Assembly: GCA_036172665.1 (NCBI GenBank)
Contig: CM069880.1
Location: 4,714,501-4,778,500, forward strand
DNA: 64,000 bases
Origin: Prosopocoilus inquinatus
Lineage: Eukaryota > Arthropoda > Insecta > Coleoptera > Lucanidae
Reading direction: 5' to 3'
Positions 51,001 through 61,050 of this stretch are shown one piece after another. The notes below the pieces were generated by a model. The model was not told where the DNA came from. It searched no databases and saw nothing but the letters and a program-made list of their open reading frames with translations. The number at the start of each line of letters is the position of its first letter. Within the stretch, counting starts at the first letter, position 1. The translations under genes and the position numbers were made by a program.

Positions 51001-53502
51001 CTCTGATGTGAGATACCAAGTTTTCGGACGCAGCAGGAGCTGGAAATAGTTTTGAACGAAATAACACGCATTAGCGTTATTCCTGTGATGTATCTAATCC
51101 ATGCTTACTTATCTAATATGTTAATCGACGTTCCAACGGACTTCAGTAACTCTGATGTGAGATACGAAGTTTTCGGACGCAGCGGAAGCTGGAAATAGTT
51201 TTGAACGAAATAACACGTATTAGCGTTGTTCCTGTGATGTATCTAATCGATCCTTACTTATCTATCATGTTATTTGACGTTACGATGGACTCCAGTAACT
51301 CTGATGTGAGATACGATGTTCTCGCACTCAGCAGAAGCTGGAAATAGTTTTGAACGAAACAACGCGTATTAGCATTGTTCCTGTGATGTATCTAATCGAT
51401 CCTTACTTATCTATCATGTTATTTGTCTTTCCAACGGACTCCAGTAACTCTGATATGAGATACGAAGTTTTCGGACGCAGCAGAAGCTTGAAATAGTTTT
51501 GAACGAAATAACACGTATTTGCGTTGTTCCTGTGATGTATCTAATCCATGCTTACTTATCTAATATGTTAATCGACGTTCCAACGGACTTCAGTAACTCT
51601 GATGTGAGATACGAAGTTCTCGCACTCAGCAGAAGCCGGAAATAGTTTTGAACGAAACAACGCGTATTAGCATTGTTCCTGTGATGTATCTAATCGATCC
51701 TTACTTATCTATCATGTTATTTGACGTTCCAACGGACTCCAGTAACTCTGATGTGAGATACGAAGTTCTCGCACTCAGCAGAAGCTGGAAATAGTTTTGA
51801 ACGAAACAACACGTATTAGCGTTGTTCCTGTGATGTATCTAATCGATCCTTACTTATCTAATATGTTATTTAACGTTTCAACGGGCTCCAGTAACTCTGT
51901 TGTGAGATACGAAGTTCTCGCACTCAGCAGAAGCTGGAAATAGTTTTGAACGAAACAACACGTATTAGCATTGTTCCTGTGATGTATCTAATCGATCCTT
52001 ACTTATCTATCATGTTATTTGATGTTACGATGGACTCCAGTAACTCTGATGTGAGATACGAAGTTTTCGGACGCAGCGTAAGCTGGAAATAGTTTTGAAC
52101 GAAACAATACGTATTAGCGTTGTTCCTGTGATGTATCTAATCGATCCTTACTAATCTATCATGTTATTTGACGTTACGATGGACTCCAGTAACTCTGATG
52201 TGAGATACGAAATTTTCGGACGCAGCGGAAGCTGGAAATAGTTTTGAAGGAAATAACACGTATTAACGTTGTTCCTGTGATGTATCTAATCGATCCTTAC
52301 TTACCTACTATGCTATTTGACGTTACAACGGACTCGAGTAACTCTGATGTGAGACACGAAGTTTTCGGACGCAGCAGAAGCTGGAAATAGTTTTGAACGA
52401 AACAACACGTATTAGCGTTGTTCCTGTGATGTATCTAATCGATCCTAACTTATCTGCTGTTATTTGTCGTTTCAACGGACTCCAGTAACTCTGATGTGAG
52501 ATACGAAGCTCTCGAACTCAGCAGAAGCTGGAAATAGTTTTGAACGAAACAACACGTATTAGCGTTGTTCCTGTGATGTATCTAATCGATCCTTAATTAT
52601 CTATCATGTTATTTGACGTTACGATGGACCCCAGTAACTCTGATGTGAGATACGAAGTTTTCGGACGCAGTAGAAGCTGGAAATAGTTTTGAATGAAACA
52701 ACACGTATTAGCGTTGTTCCTGTGATATATCTAATCGATCCTTACTTATCTATCATGTTATTTGACGTTACGATGGACTCCAGTAACTCTGATGTGAGAT
52801 ACGAAGTTTTCGGACGCAGCAGAAGCTGGAAATAGTTTTGAACGAAACAACACGTATTAACGTTGTTCCTGTTTTGTATCTAATCGATCCTTACTTATCT
52901 GCTATGTTAATTGACGTTTCAACGGACTCCAGTAACTCTGATGTGAGATTCGAAGTTCTCGGACTCAGCAGAAGCTGGAAATAGTTTTGAAAGAAACAAC
53001 ACGTACTAGCGTTGTTCCTGTGATGTATCTAATCGATCCTTACTTATCTACTATGTTATTTGACGTTTCAACGGACTCCAGTAACTCTGGTGTGCGATAC
53101 GAAGTTCTCGGACTCACCAGGAGCTGGAAATAGTTTTGAAAGAAATAACACGTATTAGCGTTGTTCCTGTGAAGTATCTAATCGATCCTTACTTATCTAT
53201 CATGTTATTTGACATTACGATGGACTCCAGTATCTCAGATGTGAGATACGAAGCTTTCGGACGCAGCAGAAGCTGGAAATAGTTTTGAAAGAAACAAAAC
53301 CTATTAGCGTTGTTCCTGTGATGTATCTAATCGATCCTTGCTTATCTATCATGTTATTTGACGATTCGATGGACCGCAGTAACTCTGATGTGAGATACCA
53401 AGTTTTCGGACGCAGCAGGAGCTGGAAATAGTTTTGAACGAAATAACACGCATTAGCGTTGTTCCTGTGATGTATCTAATCGATCCTTACTTATATATCA
53501 TG
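48077..53502. repeat. 149-bp satellite block between spacers 3 and 4
   Basis: 5426 bp, about 36 monomers. It opens with the post-spacer monomers. It also holds two out-of-place diagnostic monomers: a pre-spacer type at about 50,980-51,080 (gtttcgatggacccc, gataccaag, acacgcattag) and a post-spacer type at about 52,290-52,370 (cttacttacctactatg, cggactcgag, gagacacgaag). Neither is next to a spacer. The block ends in the pre-spacer monomers at 53,300-53,502. Confidence 0.93.
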
Positions 53503-54942
53503 TGAACTATAAGAGATAGGTATAGGGAATGCTAATACAGGACGAAAGAACATTTAATCCTGAGTCACATGGTATAAAAATATACTAGGCGTTCCATTTA
53601 AAAAACATGACTTTTCGACAGTTGAAATTAGTTCGAATAGAAGTTATTTTTCAACCAGCCTGTAACCAATTAAGTGCAAAACTGGAGATGATCTGAAAGA
53701 ATGTTATTGTATCCTACTGCAGACCAAAAATGGGCATCATGGTTTTTGTTACACAAAGATGACAGTATCATAACCAAGGTTCTGCAAGTCTGAGTTATTT
53801 TTAATAAATGAAAATATCTCGGAAACGGTTAATTTTTCTTGTATCACATGTTGCACAAAATATTTTTAGAATTTTATGAAGATTCCAAAAAAGCATTAAA
53901 AATTGGGGTATTCTGTTTAAAAAAAGAAAGTTGACAGCAACTCCGGTATAAGCGGAAGTGTCCGAAAATTAAAAATATTATATTTTGATAGACCATCATC
54001 GTTAACTTATAACTGCAAAATATGAAACCGAAATTTAAAGGAGAAGTCCGTAAACTTTTAATGAAAGTGTTGCCTGAATCTCCCTGTATATAGGCTTACT
54101 ACTTTTAAGGGCGAAAAAACTTTTTTTCTCCTAAAATCGCGAAAAAATTCACCCGTATAGAGCTCGACGAGGCGCATTCAAAACCGTGCCCCGTTCCTCT
54201 CTAACTCGCCCCTTTCCCGAGATATCGACCCTTAAAATACCATCGTAAAGAGACATTAATTCCGCACAGAAAACGAGCTTTAACGCTTAAATTATGTTAC
54301 ACGCTCATCGCCTGTGGTGGTTTTAAAAGAGAAAAGCAAATATTCCTGCCCTGTTTAATTCAAAAGAGAACGAAACTCAAGGCATGTTATGTAAGACAAG
54401 TGTTTTCTCAGAGAAAAGTTGAATAAGCGAAAATCCCTTCGCGCAAATCCTGTAATTGTTATTTATGGAGCATCATGGTATTATCTTTACTTGTAAAACA
54501 TTTAAAATAGCGATAAATAAAAATAATTTTTAATGCGTCGTGGTGCTGCCATCCTGAAACGACCGACGCTAACTTTCAAGTAATCAAAGATCACAGGTCC
54601 CTGCAGAATTACAGGAATTTGTAATCATCGGCGCGCTCTAAGTTGGTTGCACGTTCAACGTACAGATGGCGCATCGATCCCTCACGTGCGTTCAGTAATG
54701 CTCAGCGACGGCTCCAACGCTTCGCTGCCGTACTCAGCCACCCAAAATTAGCGACAATTTTCAGCGTTGAGGTGAATGAACAAACGTGTTTCCGTAAAAT
54801 ACATAATTTCATCTGCATTTTAATGCATTAACATTAAAGTCTTGTCCTCGTTTAATGAAAGCGAATTATTATTCTCTAATGCGAACGATTTAGGATAAAC
54901 TCGCACTGGTTTCATTACTTGGTCAGCCCACAGGATTACCGT
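53503..54942. repeat. 1440-bp non-satellite spacer, copy 4
   Basis: Shares several variants with copy 1 (aaaaatgggc, atattatattttg, atatgaaaccg, gcgacaatttt) and others with copies 2 and 3 (gggcatcatgg, ttaacgcttaaatt). Private changes are aaatatctcgg, ccaaaaaagcatt, tgtggtggtt and gtttccgtaaaat. One T is lost from the left arm of the hairpin (caactccgg). Same junctions as the other copies. Confidence 0.9.
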
Positions 54943-55106
54943 AACGAAATAACACGTATTAGCGTTGTTCCTGTGATGTATCTAATCGATCCTTACTTAC
55001 CTACTATGTTATTTGACGTTTCAACGGACTCGAGTAACTCTGATGTGAGACACGAAGTTTTCGGACGCAGCAGAAGCTTGAAATAGTTTTGAACGAAATA
55101 ACACGT
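54943..55106. repeat. Satellite fragment between spacer 4 and the LTR retrotransposon
   Basis: Just over one monomer of the post-spacer type (cttacttacctactatg, cggactcgag, gagacacgaag, cagaagcttg). The retrotransposon interrupts it after aacacgt. The monomer continues beyond the element at 61046. Confidence 0.93.
55102..55106. other. Target-site duplication, left (CACGT)
   Basis: CACGT directly precedes the left LTR and is repeated directly after the right LTR. In an uninterrupted monomer this stretch is aacacgtatt, present once. Confidence 0.92.
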
Positions 55107-55365
55107 TGTTGCTTGCAGGTTGATTAAAAATAATTCAACTGATGCACTACAACCGCTTTTATTGCTGGTAATTTATTTTACATTGGTTAAAGGTATTTTA
55201 TCTGATAGCGAACAACAATAATACACCCTCCCTTCGTAATTGTTCTCGAACACTCTCTCTTTTTCTTCCTCTCCACCGAGGGCAGCACTTGCCGCGGGTA
55301 TGCACACAAATTGAACCAAACATATTTTGGCGCGCAATTTAAATTAAAAATGTTAATCGCGAACA
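55107..55365 (-). repeat. 3' LTR of the BEL/Pao element
   Basis: 259 bp, TG...CA ends. It differs from the 5' LTR at five sites (about 1.9%), all between about 55316 and 55357, with the other ~205 bp identical. On the coding strand it carries two AATAAA signals (complement of 55158-55163 and 55172-55177) and a TCAGT initiator-like pentamer (complement of 55138-55142). Assignment as the 3' LTR follows from the minus-strand coding direction. Confidence 0.93.
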
Positions 55366-55378
55366 TGGCCCCAACCTT
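55366..55378 (-). promoter_or_regulatory. Candidate polypurine tract
   Basis: On the coding strand the 13 nt before the 3' LTR read AAGGTTGGGGCCA, 9 of 13 purines with a GGGG core. It occupies the place where plus-strand priming is expected, but it is a weak tract, so this is a positional call. Confidence 0.35.
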
Positions 55379-55392
55379 GAAAGCTCCAGCTT

Positions 55393-58300
55393 TCAAAGAT
55401 TACTCTCTTCTTGGTCTTGCTGCTTTGGCAATGGGAACACTTTGCACGCAGGACGCTTCAAGTTGCCTCGTCTTGTCTTCAAAGTGACTACGCGGATAGC
55501 TCCATCCTTGCCTTCATGGGTTTCAATGATTCTGCCCAAAGGCCAACATAGAGGAGGTTGATTGTCATCCCTGATGATTGCTAGGTCTCCAACTTGCAGA
55601 TGACGTCCACTTTCCTTTCTCCACTTGCTTCGTGGTTGCAGCTCTGGAAGATACTCCCGTACCCAGCGTGACCAAAAACTTTGGACCAACTGTTGTAGGC
55701 GCTCGAAACTTGATAGTCGTCCAGCAGGGACATTTTGGAGATTGACTTCAGGAACCGAAGTAAGCGTTCTTCCAAGGAGGAAATGGGATGGGGTAAGAGG
55801 TTCCAAGTCATCTGGATGATCGGATAAAGGAGTAAGCGGCCTCGAGTTCAGAATTGCTTCCACCTGACATGTTACAGTGGAAAACTCTTCGAATGTAAGG
55901 GATGCGCTAGCGAGAATTCTCTTTAAATGAAACTTTGTACGCTTAACAGTACTTTCCCACAAGCCACCGAAATGCGGGGCACTGGCCGGTATGAAACGCC
56001 ATTTGATTCCCTCATTTCCAAGGTAGCCTACAATTTTTTCATTATCTTGTTTTAAGCTCGCGACAACCGCCTTTAATTCATTTGAGGCGCCCACAAAATT
56101 GGTGCCATTATCGGAATGCATTTCCCGAGGTTTTCCTCTACGAGAAACAAACCTTTTTAACGCCGCAATAAATGCCTCGGTACTTAAATCTGATACCACT
56201 TCGATATGAGTGGCCTTAGTGGCGAAGCATACAAATATGGCTAAATAACCTTTTACAATTTTTGCTCCTCTGCCCTTGTGTCTTTTTAGCAAAAAGGGTC
56301 CCGCATAATCAACGCCAGCATTTTCAAATGAATATGAAGGCGTTACGCGTGACGAAGGTAAAGCACCCATAACAGGTATATTTGTTTTTGGACATGCCCG
56401 AAAACAACGCACGCAATGGTGAATGATTACCTTTGCTAATTTACGTCCATGTACAGGCCAAAATTTTTCCCGGACCGCAAATAAAGTTTGCGTAGGGCCA
56501 GCATGCCCTAAGCGTTCATGCATGTCAATAAAAATCAGCCTCGTTACGTTAGCCTTAGGTGGCAAAATTATAGGGTGTCTTTGTGAAGCAGGTAAATTTG
56601 AAAATTGTAACCTACCACCTACGTGTAATAACCCTTCACTATCAAGGTACGGTTTTAAACTCAATAGGCTTGAAGATGAACCTAAATGATTTCCAGCGCT
56701 CAACTGGCGCATTTCAGGAGCATAAAATTCAGCTTGACCGCTTTTAATCATTGCTTGAAGGGCATAATCTAATTCACTGACCATTAACGGACCGTTTATT
56801 CTTCTTTCCTTAGGGGATGCGCAGTTTTTTACAAACCGCAAACAGTATGCTAAAATACGTTTTGCTCGCTTCAAACTTGAGAAATCTTTAGTAACATCTA
56901 CGTTTACAATCTTTAATGTAACGGAACAATTTACTTCTGGTTTCAGTTCAGGTAATGCTTCTAAATGAGCGCAAGGATACTTTGGCCATTCATTTGAATC
57001 GAGCCCAAGATATGCTGGCCCGTGCCACCATAATTTTGCTTTTAATAATTCTCCAGCAGAAATCCCCCTTGAGAGTAAATCGGCAGGATTTTCCGATGAA
57101 GGAACATAACGCCATTCCGCAACCGAAGTGAGTTCTTGAATTCTTTTTATTCTGCTAGCTACAAATATTTTTAACAAGTGAGGAGCAGTTCGAATCCACG
57201 ATAGGACAATAGTGGAATCTGACCACAACATGATACTTTCAAAAGACACTCTCAATGACTGGATCACCTTATCCATTAACTCAGCCAATAAAAGCGCAGC
57301 ACAGAGCTCTAGTCGGGGAATCGTTTGAGTTTTAATCGGTGCTACCCTTGCCTTTGAAATAACCAAGTTGGCAACATATGCGTGCCCATACGAAGCACGT
57401 AGGTATATACAGGCGCCATAGGCTCGCTCGGAGGCATCTGCATATCCATGCAATTGAAAAGGTGCGCCACTGTCCTGCTGTATTACGGCTCGAGGTACCT
57501 TTAAAATCTTCAATTCAACCAATTCTTCATGAAAGGAAGTCCATTCCATTTGTAATTCTTTAGAGACTATATCATCCCAATCTACCCCTTCCAGCCATAA
57601 ACGCTGTAAAATTAGCTTAGCCTTTATTAAGCACGCGCCTAACAATCCCAAAGGATCAAAAATTTGGCTGATTATTGACAAAATACAACGCTTAGTGATG
57701 GGGTTATTTTTCTTAATGTTAATATTGTAAAGTAGACCATCCTCGTTCGGATCCCAGTATAGACCGAGAGTCTTTGTGCTCTCGTTTTCCCCTATGTTTA
57801 GAATAGAGAGTTTCTCGCAAGAATTTACTTCTTTTAAAACGCTTAGATCATTAGAAATCCATTTTCGCAATTCAAAACACCCTTGACTCAGTATTATAGA
57901 AATTTGGTAAATTAGTGACCTTGCTTCTTCGACTGTATACGCCCCTGTTAGCAAGTCGTCAACGTAAAAATCGTTAAGTATAGTTTCTGCCGCGGAAGGA
58001 TTTGTTACCAAATTTTCTTGTGCTAGTTGATTCAAACACCTTATTGCCAAGAACGACGCAGACGCCGTGCCATATTTAACGGTATTTAACCGATATACAT
58101 CCAGAGGTTTAACCGGATCTGCTCGCCAAAAAATTTGTTGTAGTACACGTTCAGGCTCATGTACTAAAACCTGTCTGCACATCTTCGTTATATCCGCGGA
58201 GATAGCTATCGGGTATTGTCGAAACCGAATTAGGATATTTAAGAGATCGTTTTGTATAATTGGTCCAACGCTTTGTATGTTATTTAAAGAATAACCTGAA

Positions 58301-59013
58301 GTAGTTTGGCATGATGCATCAAATACAACGCGGAGTTTAGTCGTGAGACTTGAATCGTTTACTACACCATGGTGTGGCATAAAGTACTGAACGGTATCCG
58401 ACGTTGGACTTGTATTAACCTTGGACATATGGTTTAGTTCAATATATTCCCGCATAAAATCGTTATATTGCTCTTTAAAGCCGAGATTAGCTTGCAATTT
58501 TCGCTCTAAATTGAGAAATCTTTTCCGCGCGATTTTCTCAGAGTCTCCTAAAACTTCAACAGGCTGCAAAAACGGAATAGAGACTGAGAATCTACCTTCT
58601 TCGTTGCGCCGGAAATTTTGCAAAAAATGTGACTCACAGAATAAATCTAACTCGGACCGTATGGGCTCAGGAAACCCTTCCTCAATTTCCCAAAATTTCC
58701 GTAACTGTTTATCAACATCCAGATTTTTATTTAGGTTACAGATCATGTTGCCTGCTACACTGCTTAAGTAATTTAAGTTTCCCGCAATTATCCAACCTAG
58801 TTTGCTTGCTTGCATAACTGGTTTGCCTTCCCCTAGAAATTTTCTTTTGTTCGAGATTATTTCCCAGAAATTACCCGCACCCAGAAGTATATCAATGACC
58901 CCGGGGGTTGCAAATCCTGGATCTGCCATTTTAATATATTTCGGCAAGTTTAGATCAGACACGTCGATCTCGAATGGAGGTAATATCCCCGTAATTTCTG
59001 GCAAAAGAGACAT
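55393..59013 (-). pseudogene. pol: BEL/Pao pol: protease C-terminus, RT, RNase H, integrase (frame-separated from gag)
   Basis: 1206 codons read from the first ATG of this frame, but that ATG is internal: the residues after it belong to the protease/linker region, and a TAG in the same frame sits four codons upstream. Seen in order (numbering from that ATG): end of the protease domain (about 1-90); reverse transcriptase, about 225-460, with motif A ADITKM (D274) and the catalytic FYVDDLL (YVDD at 350-353); RNase H-like domain, about 515-650, with GYADAS (D526), RLEL (E569), WSDS (D599) and NPADLL (D644); integrase zinc finger with H832, H837, C867 and C870; integrase core with D902, D968 (SDNGTNF) and E1020 (a complete DDE triad); and a C-terminal basic domain. 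No internal stop. Only the frame change separates it from gag, so this copy is probably defective as assembled. Confidence 0.92.
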
Positions 59014-60557
59014 GATATAACTCTAGAATAAGTACCGGACCTAGAATGCATGCTTATAATGCACTTGCCCTTGATAATTGTTTCACAATTGCTTACGCCG
59101 TTAACCTTCATGTTTATTTTTTCGATATCCAAATTTAATTCTTTGGCCAAATTTTCGGTAACGAAATTGCTTTGCGATCCTGAATCCAAGAGAACCCTTG
59201 CTGTTCGCGTAAGCCCTTTCACATCAAGAACATTAACTCTCGCGGTTGAAAGTAAACATGGAACTTGACTTGCACATTGCGCTGAAATTGATATCTCCCC
59301 GTTTTGCTCCGAATTTCCTTTCTGTTTGTTTAAATGTACCAAGGAATTGTGCTTACCCTGGCATTTTCTACAGCCTCCCGAAGAGCAACTGCTGACGCTA
59401 TGACCTGGTCTAAGACAATTAAGGCAAAGCTTTAAGTTCTTAACTTCCTTTATTCTATTTTCAACAGAAAGCCTCCCGAATTTTTCGCACTGATATATCG
59501 AGTGTTCGCCCTTGCAAAAATAACAAGATATACCTGCCGCCACAAAACTTGCCGCAGCAGTTTTTGTCTTTTGCGTACTACTGCTTTGCTTAGCCGGCCT
59601 TATAGTTTCCTTCGCAAAATTTAACGTTTCAAGAACGCACGCCTTTTTCCGCAAAAATTCTTTCAAATTGTCCAAAGTGGGAATTTCATCGCCCTGTATT
59701 TGGGACTCCCACTCGAGTGCTAGGAACTCATCAAATCTATTTGTTGTAATGTATATAATAATCGCATCCCAAAACTCGACTGGCTGGCCCAAAACTTGCA
59801 ATGCATGTAAGTTCGACGACAAGTTATTTAACGCTTCTCTTAATTGCGCTGGAGACCCCTTTTTTATTTCTGGCAAATTAAATAACGCACGCAAATGATT
59901 CTGCAAAAGAAGTCTCTTATTCTCGTATCGCTCGCATATAGCTTTCCAAGCTGCATCGTAATTTTGATCGGTAGTTTCGATTGCGCTAATAATTTGTGCC
60001 GCCTCACCCTCTAGAGAGGCTCGTAAATAGTAAAACTTTTGAACTTTACTTAACGCACCTGCTTTGTGAATTAACGCCTCAAATGTATCGCGGAACTCTA
60101 GCCATTTGGTGTAATTTCCACCGAATTTTGGTAGGGTTATTGTAGGCAATTTAATATTATCTTTAATATTCTCGGTAATCGCCGGTAAATCGCTAACTGC
60201 GCTTGGAAATGAGAGACTTGGATTAACGTGATCGTTCAATTTTTCTAGAAAAACGGTTGCCCTAGAAATTTCAGAATAATATAATCGCTCGAAGTCCGAA
60301 ACCTCTTTACTTGAATCATAATTTTTGGTAGCTTCATTCGCTTCATCAATTTTGTCTTGAATATCGTAAAACTCGTCAATAATCGCATTGATTTTTTGCA
60401 ATCGCTTTTCTACGTCAACTATTTCTAACCGCGTTAATCCACGCCCAGCCCCGTCACGAAAAATATTTTCTTTTTCGTCTATAAACTTGGTGAAATCCGT
60501 TAGACGCCGCTTTATCACCCCCCGCTTCCTAATTAATCGCTGCGCATCCGTTGACAT
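58950..60557 (-). CDS. gag: BEL/Pao Gag with N-terminal part of the aspartic protease
   Basis: 535 codons from the ATG at 60557 (MSTDAQRL), which has A at -3. The frame extends 10 codons further only to a TTG, so I prefer the ATG. Approximate layout: an N-terminal coiled and charged region (1-130); a capsid-like region (about 130-320, with LPKFGGNYTKWLEFRD); a CCHC knuckle C-x2-C-x3-H-x4-C from residue 345; a second, C-x2-C-x4-H-x4-C, from 378; a third Cys/His cluster, C-x2-C-x3-H-x4-H, from about 396; then the retropepsin motif LLDSGSQSNF with the catalytic D at about 458. Gag packages the RNA, and the protease would cut the polyprotein. The frame ends at 58950 inside the protease domain, where the conserved protein continues in another frame, so the last ~20 residues are not native. 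Confidence 0.88.
   Translation of the reverse strand: MSTDAQRLIRKRGVIKRRLTDFTKFIDEKENIFRDGAGRGLTRLEIVDVEKRLQKINAIIDEFYDIQDKIDEANEATKNYDSSKEVSDFERLYYSEISRATVFLEKLNDHVNPSLSFPSAVSDLPAITENIKDNIKLPTITLPKFGGNYTKWLEFRDTFEALIHKAGALSKVQKFYYLRASLEGEAAQIISAIETTDQNYDAAWKAICERYENKRLLLQNHLRALFNLPEIKKGSPAQLREALNNLSSNLHALQVLGQPVEFWDAIIIYITTNRFDEFLALEWESQIQGDEIPTLDNLKEFLRKKACVLETLNFAKETIRPAKQSSSTQKTKTAAASFVAAGISCYFCKGEHSIYQCEKFGRLSVENRIKEVKNLKLCLNCLRPGHSVSSCSSGGCRKCQGKHNSLVHLNKQKGNSEQNGEISISAQCASQVPCLLSTARVNVLDVKGLTRTARVLLDSGSQSNFVTENLAKELNLDIEKINMKVNGVSNCETIIKGKCIISMHSRSGTYSRVISCLFCQKLRGYYLHSRSTCLI
58952..59025 (-). other. Frame-change zone between gag-protease and pol
   Basis: The two coding frames overlap here: the pol frame opens after a TAG near 59026 and the gag frame closes at 58950. 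Family similarity switches from the first to the second frame at a run of four T on the coding strand (A at 59003-59006), a shift of -1. No canonical XXXYYYZ slippery heptamer is visible at the switch, and related elements usually have a single gag-pol frame. I therefore read it as a one-base indel, real or from assembly. Confidence 0.7.
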
Positions 60558-60769
60558 TTTTTGTTTTCGTAACACGCCGAATGTCAAAGGTAAATAGTTA
60601 AGGAAATAGAAAGGGTTAAATACGCTTACTTGCTTTCATAGATCGTAGAAATCACCAAATCAACTTGCTTCGCTCGCTCCGGGAGTTCCCTGTTCAGTTT
60701 TCTCAAGATGGCTAATTGCGTCGCTTCTCGCTTGTTTTACTCGCCTCCTTTAACCAAATGCATTCGGCA
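60558..60769 (-). other. BEL/Pao untranslated leader
   Basis: About 210 bp between the primer-binding site and the gag ATG with no open frame of note. This is the expected 5' leader of the genomic RNA and probable location of packaging signals, which I cannot identify by eye. Confidence 0.6.
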
Positions 60770-60781
60770 CTCGAAGGACCA
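60770..60781 (-). promoter_or_regulatory. Candidate primer-binding site, tRNA-Tyr-like
   Basis: On the coding strand, 5 nt after the 5' LTR, stands TGGTCCTTCGAG. Its complement is a tRNA 3' end, CTCGAAGGACCA. From memory this matches the acceptor end of insect tRNA-Tyr over 12 nt, after which the match stops. TGG is the expected start of a tRNA-primed site. Confidence 0.65.
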
Positions 60782-60786
60782 TAACA

Positions 60787-61045
60787 TGTTGCTTGCAGGT
60801 TGATTAAAAATAATTCAACTGATGCACTACAACCGCTTTTATTGCTGGTAATTTATTTTACATTGGTTAAAGGTATTTTATCTGATAGCGAACAACAATA
60901 ATACACCCTCCCTTCGTAATTGTTCTCGAACACTCTCTCTTTTTCTTCCTCTCCACCGAGGGCAGCACTTGCCGCGGGTATGCACACAAATTGAATAAAA
61001 CATCTTTTGGCGCGCAATTTAAATTAAAAATGTTAGGCGCGAACA
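60787..61045 (-). repeat. 5' LTR of the BEL/Pao element
   Basis: 259 bp, direct repeat of 55107-55365 and oriented as the 5' LTR by the minus-strand coding. It should hold the promoter for the element RNA. I see no clear TATA box; the TCAGT initiator-like pentamer is the only core-promoter candidate (complement of 60818-60822). Confidence 0.93.
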
Positions 61046-61050
61046 CACGT
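61046..61050. other. Target-site duplication, right (CACGT)
   Basis: Second CACGT, directly after GAACA of the right LTR. The satellite then continues with atttgcgttgttcctg. A 5-bp duplication is the usual size for BEL/Pao integrases. Confidence 0.92.

Larger units (their letters stand above)
55107..61045 (-). mobile_element. BEL/Pao-type LTR retrotransposon, nearly complete
   Basis: 5,939 bp with two 259-bp direct LTRs starting TGTTG and ending GAACA, flanked by the 5-bp target-site duplication CACGT. Coding is on the minus strand in the order gag, protease, reverse transcriptase, RNase H, integrase, with the integrase last, as in BEL/Pao and Ty3-type elements. The gag N-terminal architecture, the zinc knuckles and the RT with YVDD point to BEL/Pao. 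A candidate primer-binding site lies 5 nt inside the 5' LTR. No env-like frame is seen between pol and the 3' LTR (27 bp). The only coding lesion I see is one change of frame in the protease region. It is inserted into a satellite monomer. Confidence 0.95.

Noticed and set aside
55187..55396. 69-codon minus-strand frame running into the 3' LTR, considered as an env or accessory gene
   Set aside because: It lies mostly inside the LTR, lacks a signal peptide or a convincing membrane segment, and its start overlaps the end of pol. Only 27 bp separates pol from the LTR, leaving no room for env.
58952..59025. Programmed -1 ribosomal frameshift site
   Set aside because: No canonical slippery heptamer in the right frame and no obvious downstream stem were seen, and related elements generally use one gag-pol frame. 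A one-base indel is simpler.
55625..59268. Several plus-strand frames of 60-116 codons across the retrotransposon
   Set aside because: They are antisense shadows of gag and pol; none has its own domain pattern.
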